Shown here in pieces: positions 17,440-31,000 of a stretch of DNA of 64,000 nt. The translations under genes were made by a program, and so were the position numbers. Source of the stretch: Pirellulaceae bacterium (GTDB lineage: Bacteria; Planctomycetota; Planctomycetia; Pirellulales; Pirellulaceae). Numbering within the stretch: the stretch's first letter is position 1; the number at the start of each line of letters is the position of its first letter. Below the pieces are notes generated by a model, which was not told where the DNA came from, searched no databases, and saw only the letters and a list, made by a program, of their open reading frames with translations. The DNA lies in NCBI GenBank assembly GCA_023382975.1, contig JAHDXO010000008.1, forward strand, positions 62,001 to 126,000, in the 5' to 3' direction.

Positions 17440-19017
17440 TCAGTGGACTCGTGCGTTTGGAGCGATCAGGGCGCCGCGCAGCGCCTGAATGCCGCCTCGC
17501 GTGGTGTTCGGACTCGACACGTTCACATCGCGCAAGTGGGGCATGTCAGACAGATGCCTCAGCCCCGCGTCGGTTACCTGGGTATTCCGGGCGGAGATGA
17601 CTTCGAGCCGTTCCAGACGGCTGATCTTGGCGAACGCTTCATCGTCAAGGTGCTGGCAGGAACTGATGTCCAGCGAACGCAGTTCGGAAAGATTCAGCAG
17701 GTGATCGATCCCGGCGTTTGTAATCGAATTGCCCTCGATGTCGAGTGACTGCAAGCCGGTCAAGTCGGCTACGAAGACTAGTTGCTCGTCGCTGAGTCCG
17801 CAACTGCGCAGCGTCAGACTCTCCAGGTCCGTGAGCCGTGCCAAGTGGCGGTAGCCCGTTGGCGACATGGCTTGACGCCCGCTCAGGCTCAAATGCTGCA
17901 AGTGGCCGATTTGGCCCAGCAATTCCGCCCCGTCGTCGTCGACCGCCACCTTCAGGCTCAATATCCGAAGCTCACTCATTTCCGGCAGACTGCGGATCCG
18001 ACCAACAGCCAGCGACGGATAGTTGATTTGCAGCGACTGGAGTTGCGGGAAGAATCGCAGATGCTCGGCATCATCAGGCCCGATCGGACCACTCCACGAA
18101 ACCACTCGTCGTCCACTGAGACCTAGGCGATTGGCGCTCATGTGCAGTTGCGTTGCCTCGCCGCCGAAGTGCCGGGCGATCTGCTCGAACGGGATCTTGG
18201 TGCCGTGGAGTACGATCTGCTTGAGCGCGGGATGATCGGCCATGACCGCCAGGCAATCTCCGCGGAGTGAGACATTTTCGACGCGGAGCGAAACGAGTGA
18301 TGGCCGCTTGGCGACCTGCTCGATGCCGGCGTCGGTCGCCCGAGCGTTCTCCACGACCAGCGATTCCAGGGAGAAACGCTGCGCGAGCTTTCGCAGACTG
18401 TCGTCCCCCAAATTCCTGCAAAATAGGGTATCGAGCTGCAGCCTCGGCATGCTGGCCAGTGAGTCGATCCCCGCATCGCCAAGCGTCAGCGTGTGGACCA
18501 GGCGGATGAGATTCGGATGGCCGCGGAAATGTTCCAGTCCGGCTTCGGTCACCCTAGTGTTCTTGACGTCGAGTACCTCCAACTCGGTCAGCCCAGCCAA
18601 GTGGGCCATTCCATCGTTGGTGACTTGCGTCCGCCAGAGCGAGATCCGCTTGAGCCTCGGGAGCGGCGGCAGGCGGCGCAACCAGTCGTCGGTCACCGGC
18701 GTGGCGGCCAAGTACAGCCGTTCAAGATGAGGCAGATCGGCCAGCGGCGCCAAGGCCGCCTCTTTGATGGGCCGCTGTTCGAGCTTGACCATCACCACAT
18801 TCAGGAAACGTCCGTCGCCCAGCAGATACCGCAGCCAAGCGGGTGCGGCCGGCTGGTAACCGACCAAGGCGCCCGAAGTGACCAGTTTCTCGGCGGCGCG
18901 CTGCTGGATCTGGAATGGCTCGACGTACGCTTTGTAATAGCCCAGCCCGATTGCGACCAGCGTCGTCAAGCCCAGCAGCGTCCGCAGACGATAGCGAAAC
19001 CAACGCGAGGGATTCAT
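17440..19017 (-). CDS. Membrane-anchored leucine-rich repeat protein
   Basis: This 525-residue protein has a short cytoplasmic start (MNPSRWFRYRLRTLLGL), one transmembrane segment (TTLVAIGLGYYKAYV), and then about a dozen or more leucine-rich repeats of roughly 24 residues (for example LTELEVLDVKNTRVTEAGLEH and LSELRSLDISSCQHLDDEA). The 'RYRLRTLL' opening before a membrane helix is common to many planctomycete proteins of unknown role. ATG 19017 has GGAG nine bases upstream; a start 12 codons earlier has no support. The repeats would form a solenoid on the outer face of the membrane, probably for protein binding. No enzymatic domain is seen. Confidence 0.85.
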   Translation of the reverse strand: MNPSRWFRYRLRTLLGLTTLVAIGLGYYKAYVEPFQIQQRAAEKLVTSGALVGYQPAAPAWLRYLLGDGRFLNVVMVKLEQRPIKEAALAPLADLPHLERLYLAATPVTDDWLRRLPPLPRLKRISLWRTQVTNDGMAHLAGLTELEVLDVKNTRVTEAGLEHFRGHPNLIRLVHTLTLGDAGIDSLASMPRLQLDTLFCRNLGDDSLRKLAQRFSLESLVVENARATDAGIEQVAKRPSLVSLRVENVSLRGDCLAVMADHPALKQIVLHGTKIPFEQIARHFGGEATQLHMSANRLGLSGRRVVSWSGPIGPDDAEHLRFFPQLQSLQINYPSLAVGRIRSLPEMSELRILSLKVAVDDDGAELLGQIGHLQHLSLSGRQAMSPTGYRHLARLTDLESLTLRSCGLSDEQLVFVADLTGLQSLDIEGNSITNAGIDHLLNLSELRSLDISSCQHLDDEAFAKISRLERLEVISARNTQVTDAGLRHLSDMPHLRDVNVSSPNTTRGGIQALRGALIAPNARVH

Positions 19018-19327
19018 ATTCGTTCTCTCCGACCACCAGCACGCCAGAGGCAAGTTCCTCGGCGGCGCATCCAGCGACTGCTCCCAGCTTGCGCCAGACA
19101 GCCGGCGTGGTCAAGACTGTTCCTGCATGGCACGGGACTGCCGCGGTCCGTCATGCCACCTTTGTCGTGGGCGCGTTCGCCGTTGCGAGCAAGGCAGGCC
19201 TTCGTCGGCTCGTCGGCTCGCAAGCTGGCAATCCCGGAGGTTCCGCGGTATGCTAGTACGGTTCGATATCAGCATCCTCGGACAAAACGCAAATCCCACC
19301 ATCCCCGAAGCTCCCGGAGACACCACG
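19018..19327. other. Divergent gap between LRR and Gfo/Idh genes
   Basis: This stretch of 310 bases has no gene that I can support. It should contain the leftward LRR promoter and the rightward Gfo/Idh promoter. Open frames here are extensions of the neighbouring reading frames without ribosome-binding sites. No strong hairpin was seen. Confidence 0.5.
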
Positions 19328-20665
19328 ATGAACACTTGTCAACTGAACCGCCGCGATTTCTTGGTCCGATCCAGCGCGATGGCCGCGACCGGCGTCGCCA
19401 TGCCGTATTTCGTCGCCTCGCGATCCGCGCGGGCCCAGGCTCCCAGCGATCGGCTGAAAGTTGCCGCGATCGGGGTCGGCGGACGCGGCAGCGGGATCGG
19501 CCACGATGCGGGCGGCAAGGGCGAGATGCTGGCCTGTGCCGACGTCGACCGCCAGCACGCCGAACGGTTTGCCAGCCGCTACGACGGCCGCTGCAAGATC
19601 TACGACGACTACCGCAAGCTGCTCGACGCGGAAAAGCCCGACGTTGTTACGATCGGCACTCCGGACCATTGGCACACGAAGATCGCCATCGAAGCGATGC
19701 AAGCCGGGATCGACGTGTATTGCGAAAAGCCGCTGACGCTGACCATCGACGAGGGCAAGCAGATCTGCAAGGTCGTCGAACAGACGGGCCGCATCTTCCA
19801 GGTCGGCACCCAGCAGCGCAGCGACACCCGGTTCCTGCAAGCGATCGCGCTGGCTCGCAGCGGACGTTTGGGCAAGACGCTGAAAGCGACGTGCTCGATC
19901 GGCGGCGCACCCAGTGGCGGACCGTTCGCCACGTCTGATCCGCCCGAGAACCTGAACTGGGATTTCTGGCTGGGCCAGTGCCCGGTCGTCCCCTACTCGC
20001 GCGAACGTTCGCACGGCAGTTTCCGCTGGTGGCTGGAGTACTCGGGCGGCAAGCTGACCGACTGGGGCGCCCACCACGTGGACATCGCCCAGTGGGGTCT
20101 GGGGCACGAAGCCAGCGGTCCGGCCGAGATCGAAGGCACGGGCTCGTTCCCCAACATCCCGGAGAACTTCGACGCGGAGGCGTTTTTCGCCGGCCGCCTG
20201 GCGATCCCCAACGGCTACAACACGGCCACCCAGTTTCACATCGACTTGCGATTCGCGGACGGCTCGGAAATCCACGTGCAGCACGGACCCGACAACGGCA
20301 TCTGGTTCGACGGCGACCTGGGGCGGATCTTCGTCAACCGCGGCAAGATCACCGGCAAGCCCATCGAGGAGATGACGGACGCGGATAAGACGTGGCTGAA
20401 CGGCGAGGTGGACAAACTGTACCGCGGCATGCCTCGGCAAGGGCACATGGCGAACTTCTTCTATTGCGTCAAGGAACGCAAGATGCCTATTTCCGACGTT
20501 TTCTCGCACCATCGCGAGTTGTCCAGTTGCCACTTGTGCAATCTGGCGATGCTGCTGGGACGCAAGCTGAGCTGGGATCCGGAGAAGCAGCAGTTCATCG
20601 GCGACGACGCAGCCAACGCGCTGCTTAGCCGGCCGCAGCGGAAAGGCTACGAGACGAGCGTGTGA
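19328..20665 (+). CDS. Tat-exported Gfo/Idh/MocA family oxidoreductase
   Basis: This 445-residue protein opens with a twin-arginine signal (LNRRDFLVRSSAMAATGVAM) and then a Rossmann fold (LKVAAIGVGGRGSGIG, TIGTPDHWHTKIAIEAMQ) with the family motif EKPLT. The C-terminal alpha/beta domain includes GGKLTDWGAHHVDIAQW, supplying the conserved aspartate and histidine. Such exported NAD(P)-dependent sugar dehydrogenases are highly expanded in planctomycetes and act on sugars or inositols; the substrate is unknown. ATG 19328 is eight bases after GGAG. Its stop overlaps a hairpin at 20662-20690, and the next gene is a deoxyhypusine-synthase homologue. Confidence 0.92.
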   Translation: MNTCQLNRRDFLVRSSAMAATGVAMPYFVASRSARAQAPSDRLKVAAIGVGGRGSGIGHDAGGKGEMLACADVDRQHAERFASRYDGRCKIYDDYRKLLDAEKPDVVTIGTPDHWHTKIAIEAMQAGIDVYCEKPLTLTIDEGKQICKVVEQTGRIFQVGTQQRSDTRFLQAIALARSGRLGKTLKATCSIGGAPSGGPFATSDPPENLNWDFWLGQCPVVPYSRERSHGSFRWWLEYSGGKLTDWGAHHVDIAQWGLGHEASGPAEIEGTGSFPNIPENFDAEAFFAGRLAIPNGYNTATQFHIDLRFADGSEIHVQHGPDNGIWFDGDLGRIFVNRGKITGKPIEEMTDADKTWLNGEVDKLYRGMPRQGHMANFFYCVKERKMPISDVFSHHRELSSCHLCNLAMLLGRKLSWDPEKQQFIGDDAANALLSRPQRKGYETSV

Positions 20666-20690
20666 CGCGCGAGTCTGCGCGCAGCGTCAC
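20662..20690 (+). terminator. Stem-loop at the end of the first Gfo/Idh gene
   Basis: A 7-bp stem (20662-20668 with 20684-20690) spans the stop codon, with further GC pairing possible inside the loop. There is no T run, so it is a weak terminator or simply an mRNA 3' structure. Confidence 0.35.
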
Positions 20691-20813
20691 GCCGGGGCAT
20701 GTGCTCCGGCGTGTCGCGTTGCGGTCCGCGGCGCACCGTGCGCGGGAATTCGCGGTCCCCGGCACGCCGGTAAGAGGACGATGCCGGGCTTCTGAACTTT
20801 GGATGTGACGGAA

Positions 20814-21920
20814 ATGATGAACGAACGAGAGTTGCACGACGGCCGGTCGGACGGATTGATGCCCTTGGAAAGTTTGGCGTTGAACGACGTTCACTCGTTC
20901 GCTGATCTGCTGCACGCGATGTCGCGCACGGCTTTTGGCGGCCGGCAATTGGGCGAAGCCTTCGATATCCTCTTGGAGATGGCGGGCAATCCGAAGTGCC
21001 GCACGGTCTTGACCTTGTCGGGCGCGATGACGGTCGCCAAGCAGGGGCGGATCGTCTGCGACATGATCGACCGTGGGTTGGTGGATGCCATCGTCGCCAC
21101 CGGAGCGTTGATCGCGCACGGGCTGACCGAGTCGATTGGGATGACGCACTATCGGTACGACGCCACCAAATCGGACGTGGTGCTGTTCGAACAGGGCTAC
21201 AACCGCATCTACGACACGCTGGAGATGGAGTCGAATCTGAACGGCATCGAGCGGCTCGTCCGCTCGGTGCTCGAACAGCATCGTCCGGACGACGGCGTTT
21301 GGTCGTCCGCGCGGCTCTGCCGGGCGCTCGGGCAACGGCTGGACGAATTGGGCGAAGGGCCGGGCATCTTGCGCAGCGCCTTCCTGCGCGATGTTCCGGT
21401 GTTCATCCCGGCCTTTACGGACAGCGAGATGGGGCTAGACGTATCGACCTGGGCGATGTGGAGGGCGTTTCAGGCCAGCGGCCAGGATCCGGCGTCGCTC
21501 AGCGCCGACGAAGTGTATTCCGCGGTGCCCAACTTCAACCCCTTCCTGGATCTGCAGCAGTACGCCCGACTGGCCGCGGCCAGCGACGAAATGGGCATCC
21601 TGACGATCGGTGGCGGCGTGCCCCGCAACTGGGCGCAGCAGGTCGGACCGTACTTCGACATCACCAACCACCGACTGGGCACGCGGATGCGGGCCACCCG
21701 ATTCCGATACGGCGTGCGGATTTGCCCCGAACCGGTTCACTGGGGCGGGCTTTCCGGCTGCACGTACTCGGAGGGCGTCAGTTGGGGCAAGTTCGTTTCG
21801 CCTAGCCAAGGCGGCCGCTATGCCGAAGTCTACGCCGACGCTACCGTCGCCTGGCCCCTGTTGATGAAAGCTGTCTTCGAGGAACTCGACCGTCGCGGAC
21901 AATCGCCCGGCAACGGTTGA
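20814..21920 (+). CDS. Deoxyhypusine synthase family protein
   Basis: This protein of about 368 residues resembles deoxyhypusine synthase, which moves an aminobutyl group from spermidine to a protein lysine in eukaryotes and archaea. Conserved features are TLSGAMTVAKQGRIVCDMID, IVATGALIAHGLTESIG, IPAFTDSEMGLD, GGGVPRNWAQQ and the active-site segment EGVSWGKF, whose K326 aligns with the catalytic lysine of the enzyme. It ends with VYADATVAWPLLM. Bacteria lack eIF5A, so the acceptor must differ; homospermidine or another polyamine product is plausible. The start is uncertain: ATG 20814 is chosen, with TTG 20799, GTG 20805 and ATG 20817 in frame. It sits between two Gfo/Idh genes. Confidence 0.88.
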   Translation: MMNERELHDGRSDGLMPLESLALNDVHSFADLLHAMSRTAFGGRQLGEAFDILLEMAGNPKCRTVLTLSGAMTVAKQGRIVCDMIDRGLVDAIVATGALIAHGLTESIGMTHYRYDATKSDVVLFEQGYNRIYDTLEMESNLNGIERLVRSVLEQHRPDDGVWSSARLCRALGQRLDELGEGPGILRSAFLRDVPVFIPAFTDSEMGLDVSTWAMWRAFQASGQDPASLSADEVYSAVPNFNPFLDLQQYARLAAASDEMGILTIGGGVPRNWAQQVGPYFDITNHRLGTRMRATRFRYGVRICPEPVHWGGLSGCTYSEGVSWGKFVSPSQGGRYAEVYADATVAWPLLMKAVFEELDRRGQSPGNG

Positions 21921-22094
21921 ACCGCGTGTTGTGCCTCGCGGCGCCGAGGACGGTACATCCCACGAAGACGTTGTTTGTGGCCGAGTCGAGGTTGTGCTAC
22001 GATCGCTTCTGGCGGTTCGGGCAGGGCAGTCGCCGCGCGGCAGACGCGGCCGGTTCCCGCAACGATCTTGGCTTCTATCGGAGGAGGTGCTTCC

Positions 22095-23465
22095 ATGTCT
22101 GAAATCAACCGGCGTCGCTTCCTCGACCGGACGGGAAAGAGCTCGCTCGGCTTCGCCGCCGGAGCGACGATTCTCGCCAACCCGCGATCGGTTCGGGCGA
22201 CTCCGGCCAACGACCGGCTGGTGCTGGCGATGATCGGCGTCGGGGGAGGGCGAGGCCACTCGCTGGCGATGGGATTCCTGGATCGCGACGATTGCGAGAT
22301 CGGCACCATTTGCGACGTGAACCGCCAATTGCACGAACCTCGGGCGGAGGCGTACGCGGCGCGTCAGAGGGGCAAGCGGCCCAAGTGCGTTCAGGACTTT
22401 CGCGAGATGCTGACCGACGCGGCGGTCGACGCAGTCGTGATCGCCACCCCGCCGCACTGGCACGCCCTGGCGACGATCCTGTGCTGCCGCGCCGGCAAGG
22501 ACGTCTACTGCGAGAAGCCGCAGAGTCACAATGTCTGGGAGGGGCGCCAGGCCGTCGAGGCCGCTCGCAAGTACGACCGCATCGTCCAGATCGGCACGCA
22601 GAACCGCAGTGCCCCCTACAACCACGCGGCGAAACGCTATCTGGAAGAAGGCAAGCTGGGCCGCGTGCATCTGTGCCGCGTGTTCGAGCAGTGCTACGAG
22701 GCCGACTTCCAGTGGGGGCCTGACTCCGCCCCGCCCGGCACGCTGGACTGGGAAATGTGGAACGGCCCGGCCCCGGAACGCAAGTACAACCAAGCGATCC
22801 ATACCCAGTGGCGGCAGCTCTGGGACTATGGCGGCGGCCAGATGGCCTATCAGGGAATCCACCAGCTCGATCTGGCCCGTTGGCTCTGCGGCGTCGACTA
22901 TCCGAGCAGCGTCTATTGCAGCGGGGGGCGCTTCCATACGCAGGGAGCCGCCGAGACGCCCGACACGCAGTTGGCCGTTTTCGAGTTCCCGCAGATGTTG
23001 ATGACTTACGAGCAGACGGTTTACACGCCCTACATGCTCCGAAGCGACGACGGGATTCGCAACGGCGACATTTTTCCCTACTGGCCTCAGAACGCCACGC
23101 GGATCGAGTTGTTCGGAGACCAGGGGATGATGGTCGTGGGCCGGATGGGCGGCGGGTGGCAGGTCTATGTCCGGCCAAAGAACCGAGAACCGGTGGTCAA
23201 AGACCAAATGTACGGTCGCTACCCCGACCCGGACCACAAGGCGAACTTCGTCCAGACGGTCAAGAGCCGCCAGCGCCCCAACGCCGACATCGAAGAAGGC
23301 CACCGCAGCATGCTGTTGGTCCACTACGCCAACATCAGTTGCCGGCTGAGCGGTCGGAAACTGCGAATCGACCCGCAGACCGAACAGATCCTGGACGATT
23401 CCGAAGCCATGGCTTTGTTCCGGCGCGAATATCGCCAACCGTGGGTGATCGAGGAGACGGTGTAG
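22095..23465 (+). CDS. Tat-exported Gfo/Idh/MocA family oxidoreductase (second copy)
   Basis: This 456-residue protein begins MSEINRRRFLDRTGKSS, a twin-arginine signal, after a strong site GGAGG seven bases before ATG 22095. The Rossmann fold (LVLAMIGVGGGRGHSLAMG, VVIATPPHWHALATILCC) is followed by YCEKPQSHN and the C-terminal motif GGGQMAYQGIHQLDLARW. It is clearly related to the protein at 19328-20665 but divergent, with a different substrate-domain loop rich in tryptophan and proline (QWGPDSAPPGTLDWEMW), so the two are old paralogues, not a recent duplication. The quinone-oxidoreductase-like gene follows after 4 bp, indicating co-transcription. Confidence 0.92.
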   Translation: MSEINRRRFLDRTGKSSLGFAAGATILANPRSVRATPANDRLVLAMIGVGGGRGHSLAMGFLDRDDCEIGTICDVNRQLHEPRAEAYAARQRGKRPKCVQDFREMLTDAAVDAVVIATPPHWHALATILCCRAGKDVYCEKPQSHNVWEGRQAVEAARKYDRIVQIGTQNRSAPYNHAAKRYLEEGKLGRVHLCRVFEQCYEADFQWGPDSAPPGTLDWEMWNGPAPERKYNQAIHTQWRQLWDYGGGQMAYQGIHQLDLARWLCGVDYPSSVYCSGGRFHTQGAAETPDTQLAVFEFPQMLMTYEQTVYTPYMLRSDDGIRNGDIFPYWPQNATRIELFGDQGMMVVGRMGGGWQVYVRPKNREPVVKDQMYGRYPDPDHKANFVQTVKSRQRPNADIEEGHRSMLLVHYANISCRLSGRKLRIDPQTEQILDDSEAMALFRREYRQPWVIEETV

Positions 23466-23469
23466 CGCC

Positions 23470-24516
23470 ATGGAATCCGATCCGCACGATGATGCGACCG
23501 CGGCGCGCAGCACGCCCCGCTCCATGCGCGCCATCGGGATTGCTCGCTTTGGTTCGCCCGACGTGCTGGTGGAGACAACACGTCCAGTGCCGATTCCCGG
23601 TCCCGGCGAGGTGCTGATCCAAGTCAGCGCGTCGGGCGTCAATCGGCCCGACGTGCTGCAACGCCGGGGCGAATATCCTCCGCCTCCCGGTGCTTCGGAT
23701 GTGCCTGGACTGGAGTTGGCGGGCGTCCTGGTGGCCGGCGACGCTGCGGAACTGGCCCGGGCGGGCCTGATGTTGGGCGACCAGGTATGCGCCTTGGTGG
23801 CAGGCGGCGGCTACGCCCAATGGTGCGCCGTCCCGTTGGGGCAGTGTCTGCCGGTGCCCGCCGGTCTGAGCCTGATCGAGGCATCCGCTCTGCCGGAGAC
23901 CTTTTTCACCGTCTGGTCCAACGTCTTCGACCGCGCTGGCTTGAAGTCCGGCGAGACGCTGCTGGTGCATGGCGGGTCCAGCGGCATCGGAGTCGCAGCG
24001 ATCCAACTGGCCAAGTCCTTCGGCGCCACGGTGCTGGTCACGGCCGGCAGCGACGAGAAGTGCGCCGCTTGTCGCGACCTGGGCGCCGACCACGCCGTCA
24101 ACTACCGCAGCAGCGACTTCGTCGCCGAAGTGCTGCGGTGTACCCGCGGGCGAGGCGCCGACGTGATCCTGGACATGGTGGCGGGAGACTATGTCGCCCG
24201 CGAGATCGGTTGCCTGGCGGATGACGGTCGCCTGGCCATCATCGCGGTGCAGGGAGGGGTGAAGGCGGAGTTCCATGCCGGCGAGTTGTTGCGCCGTCGT
24301 CTGACGATCACAGGCTCGACGCTACGACCGCGATCCGTGGAGTTCAAGTCCGCCATCGCCCGCGAGTTGCGCGAACGGGTATGGCCGTTGATCGCTTCGG
24401 GGCGCATCCGCCCGATCATCGCGCGGGTGTTCCCTGCCAACCAAGCCGCCCAGGCCCATGCCTTGATGGAGTCGAGCCGGCACGTGGGCAAAATCGTGTT
24501 GGATTGGACGTCGTGA
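23470..24516 (+). CDS. Zinc-independent NAD(P)H quinone oxidoreductase (PIG3-type MDR)
   Basis: This 348-residue medium-chain reductase has the GroES-like N-terminal domain (PGPGEVLIQVSASGVNRPDV, RRGEYPPPPGASDVPGLELA) and a Rossmann domain with VHGGSSGIGVAAIQLAKSFG. The residues that bind zinc in alcohol dehydrogenases are missing, so it belongs to the quinone reductase/PIG3 branch, which reduces quinones or enones with NADPH. ATG 23470 lies four bases after the preceding stop; an internal ATG at 23524 (MRAIGIARFG) matches the usual family start better and may be the true one. Confidence 0.88.
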   Translation: MESDPHDDATAARSTPRSMRAIGIARFGSPDVLVETTRPVPIPGPGEVLIQVSASGVNRPDVLQRRGEYPPPPGASDVPGLELAGVLVAGDAAELARAGLMLGDQVCALVAGGGYAQWCAVPLGQCLPVPAGLSLIEASALPETFFTVWSNVFDRAGLKSGETLLVHGGSSGIGVAAIQLAKSFGATVLVTAGSDEKCAACRDLGADHAVNYRSSDFVAEVLRCTRGRGADVILDMVAGDYVAREIGCLADDGRLAIIAVQGGVKAEFHAGELLRRRLTITGSTLRPRSVEFKSAIARELRERVWPLIASGRIRPIIARVFPANQAAQAHALMESSRHVGKIVLDWTS

Positions 24517-24585
24517 ACGGCGAAGGACAAATGCCAAACCGAGTGCGAGACGCTTCGTCGGAAGACGTCTCCCACCCGTTCCGCG

Positions 24586-26394
<1,809 letters not shown>

Positions 26395-26405
26395 ACATGC
26401 CTGCA

Positions 26406-28058
<1,653 letters not shown>

Positions 28059-31000
28059 CTAATTCTGCAGCGTCGGAAGTTGTTCCAACCGGCGCTGCAG
28101 GTCTCGGACCTGCTGGTCGACGTTGCTGAAGCGTTGGGGCCAGCTTTGTTGTTGGAGTTGGCGGATGGTTTCGGCCGCGGCTTCGCGCTGCTTCAGTTGG
28201 ATCTGGGCGGCGGCCAGGTTCAACAGGCCGATGGGCTCCAGCGCGCGGATGCGGGCGACCTCGCGCCAATGTCCGACGGCGTCGGACCAGCGGTTTTGCC
28301 GCTGGCGGATCTCGGCCAACGCGGCGTGGCCCTCGGATTCGTTCGGTAACGCCTCGACGATCGACGTGAAGGCCCGTTCGGCGTCGACCGCTCGTTCCAT
28401 CTGCTCGAATCGCTGGCCCAGGTCTTGGAACAACTCGATGTTGCGTCGCGACAACTCCAGCGATTGCAGCAACTGCCCGAGCGCCCCATCCCGGTCGCCA
28501 GTCGCGTCGTAACAGGCGATCAGGCGGCGGTGCGTTTCCGTGTCGTTCGGCTCGACCTCGATGGCCAGTTGCAGTTGCGCGATGGCCGCTGCGTGCTGGC
28601 CGCGGTCTGCCAAGACCTTGCCCAACGCCTTCCGGACCAGCGCGTTTTGCAAACCCGTTTCGGCTTCCTGCCGGTCCAGTTGCTTGATGTAGGCATCCAG
28701 ATCGGGCGCGTCGCGCAGCACCTGTTCGAGCGCGCTCAACGCTTCGGCCCGCCCGTCGTGCCGCGGTCCCCAACTAACGACCGCGCCGCACGCCGCGTCC
28801 ACCGCGGCGACCGTGTCCTTCAAGCCGGCGTGGGCGAGTGCCAGGGAACGGTAGTAGCTTGACAGCGTGCCCTGGCCGATGCCGCGGCCAGGTTGCGTCC
28901 GCTGGTGGAGCGCGATCACCTCGACGTAGTAGGCCACCGACTGCTGGAACAATTCGTTCTCCAGGCAACTGGCGGCCAGGGCGGCGATCGCCGCTTCCTG
29001 CCAACGGCCGTCGCGATGGAAGTGCTCGTCGGTCTGCTTCAGCAACGCGATCAAGTCGTCTTGACGTCCGGTTCGCCAGTAGGCGTGCATCAGCCACGTG
29101 CGGTACTGCATGTTGTCCGGTCGCGTGGTGATCAGCGGTTCGAGCACCGGGATCGAATCCGCGTAGCGTTTGCGTTGATGCAGGAAATCGACCAGTTTCG
29201 ACTGGCCGTTTTCGTCCAGAATCTCGCGGCGATGAGCGTCCTGCAGCATCTCGATCGCCCGGTCGTGCCGCTCGACGCCCCAGAACATATAGTCCGCAAT
29301 GTAGGCGACGCCGGATCCGGAGTCTTTCCGCTGCTCGTAAACATCCTCGGCCGCGCGAGCGAATTCGTCTGCCTTTTCGGACCAGAAGTAGCTGCCGTAC
29401 TGGCGATGATACGTGTCGCGATTGCGGCTCTGGCCGGTCATCAGATCGCGGCGCAGTTCTTCGACGACGATCTTCAGCAGCCGAGGCGTCAGGTCTCCCA
29501 ACGCATCTCCGGTGCGGTGCCGCCAGTAACTCAATTGATGCGAGTGCTGGCCCCAGCCGTCTTGATTGCTCAACCTTAGCCAACGCGGTTCGTTTTCGAT
29601 TCGCTCGATCAACAGTTCCAATCCATCGCGTGGTCCGCCGATCTGCTCCAGCGTCTGAGCGACTTGGTTGACGATCGACTGGTAGTAATTGGTCTGCAGC
29701 TTCAATACTCCGGGCAATTGGCCAAAGGCGAAGTCCCGCAGATCGGCCAGCACGTTGTCGAACGATTTATGCTTGGCCGAGCGGTAGATCGAGCACAATC
29801 GGTTGACCAGTTGATACCGATGGTTGTGATCCGTCGTGTCCAGTTCGTCCCGCAACTGCTTGGTCGCGGCCTGGTACAGAGCCGCGCCTTGGCCCAACGA
29901 GACCGCACCATCGCCATCGATGGCCGCCTGGTATAACTGGTACAGCCGCTGGCGGAGCCAGAACATCTGCTGCTGGTTGGCCGGCCGTTCGAGTTGACCG
30001 AATAGGAGTTTCTCGCCGCGCGCAAAGTGCTTGCGCGTTTCGAGATATCCGATCAGCCGGTCGAGTGCCGCGTTGGCGTCGGCGGGCAGTACGCCGTTGC
30101 AGGCCGTCTGGTGTTCGTTCAAAGCGGATTCGAGCAGATCGATCGCCGCGTCCGGTCGGGAGTAGTTCCAGTGGCTGCGAGCCAGTGCGTGAGCGATATG
30201 CAGCCGGTCGATCGAGCCGACATCCGCCTGACGGTGCAATGTCTCCAATTGCCGAACCTGCTCGTCGGCCAACGCGGCCTGCGAAATCGTGCCGAGATCG
30301 GCCAGCAGATCGGCCAGCAATCGCGGCTCGCCCGGCGTCCACTCGCGGTCGAACGCTCGCTGCATGGCGGCCAGAGCCCGCTCGACGTGCGGACCGGGTT
30401 GGTTCAAGACTTCGCTGCTGCGGCGTTCGACCAACAGTTCCAGCAGATCCAGCGCTCGTGCATCGGTGGTCGTCTGACCTTTCGCACGCGCGGCCGCGAT
30501 GCGTTCGATCAACGAATCCGCGGTCGCTTCGTCGCGGATCTCCCCCAGCACGCTTGTCATGTTCTGCAGGAACGGATAGACCCGGCCCGCGGTATGGCCG
30601 AGCACCGCGTCGGGCAGATCGGCCAACAGCCGGAAATCTCGCGTCGCCTGGTAGAATTCACGGAGCTGCCACAGATGGTCTTGCGGCTGGCTCGATTTGC
30701 GGAACAAGGCGGCAAACACGCGCAACACGTCTCGGTCCAACTCGCCGGGCAACTCACCTTCCTGCCGCTGCCAAGGTTGCAGCCGCTGGCTCAGCCAATT
30801 CCGAAGTTGCCATTCTTCGGTCGCCAGAAAGATCTGCATCAATGCCCGTTCGTGCTTGTCCGATTGCCCCACGACTTGATGCCAGTTGGCCAGCACGCGG
30901 TAATCCGTCGGAGACAGTTCATCGTCCGCCTCGATCTTCTCGAATAATGCGATCGACTCGGCAAACCGGCCCTGTTCGGCTTGCAAGAATCCCAACGCGC

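Noticed and set aside
21435..23642. 735-codon minus-strand frame opposite the deoxyhypusine-synthase and Gfo/Idh genes
   Set aside because: Antisense shadow; the plus-strand proteins have strong motifs and ribosome-binding sites.
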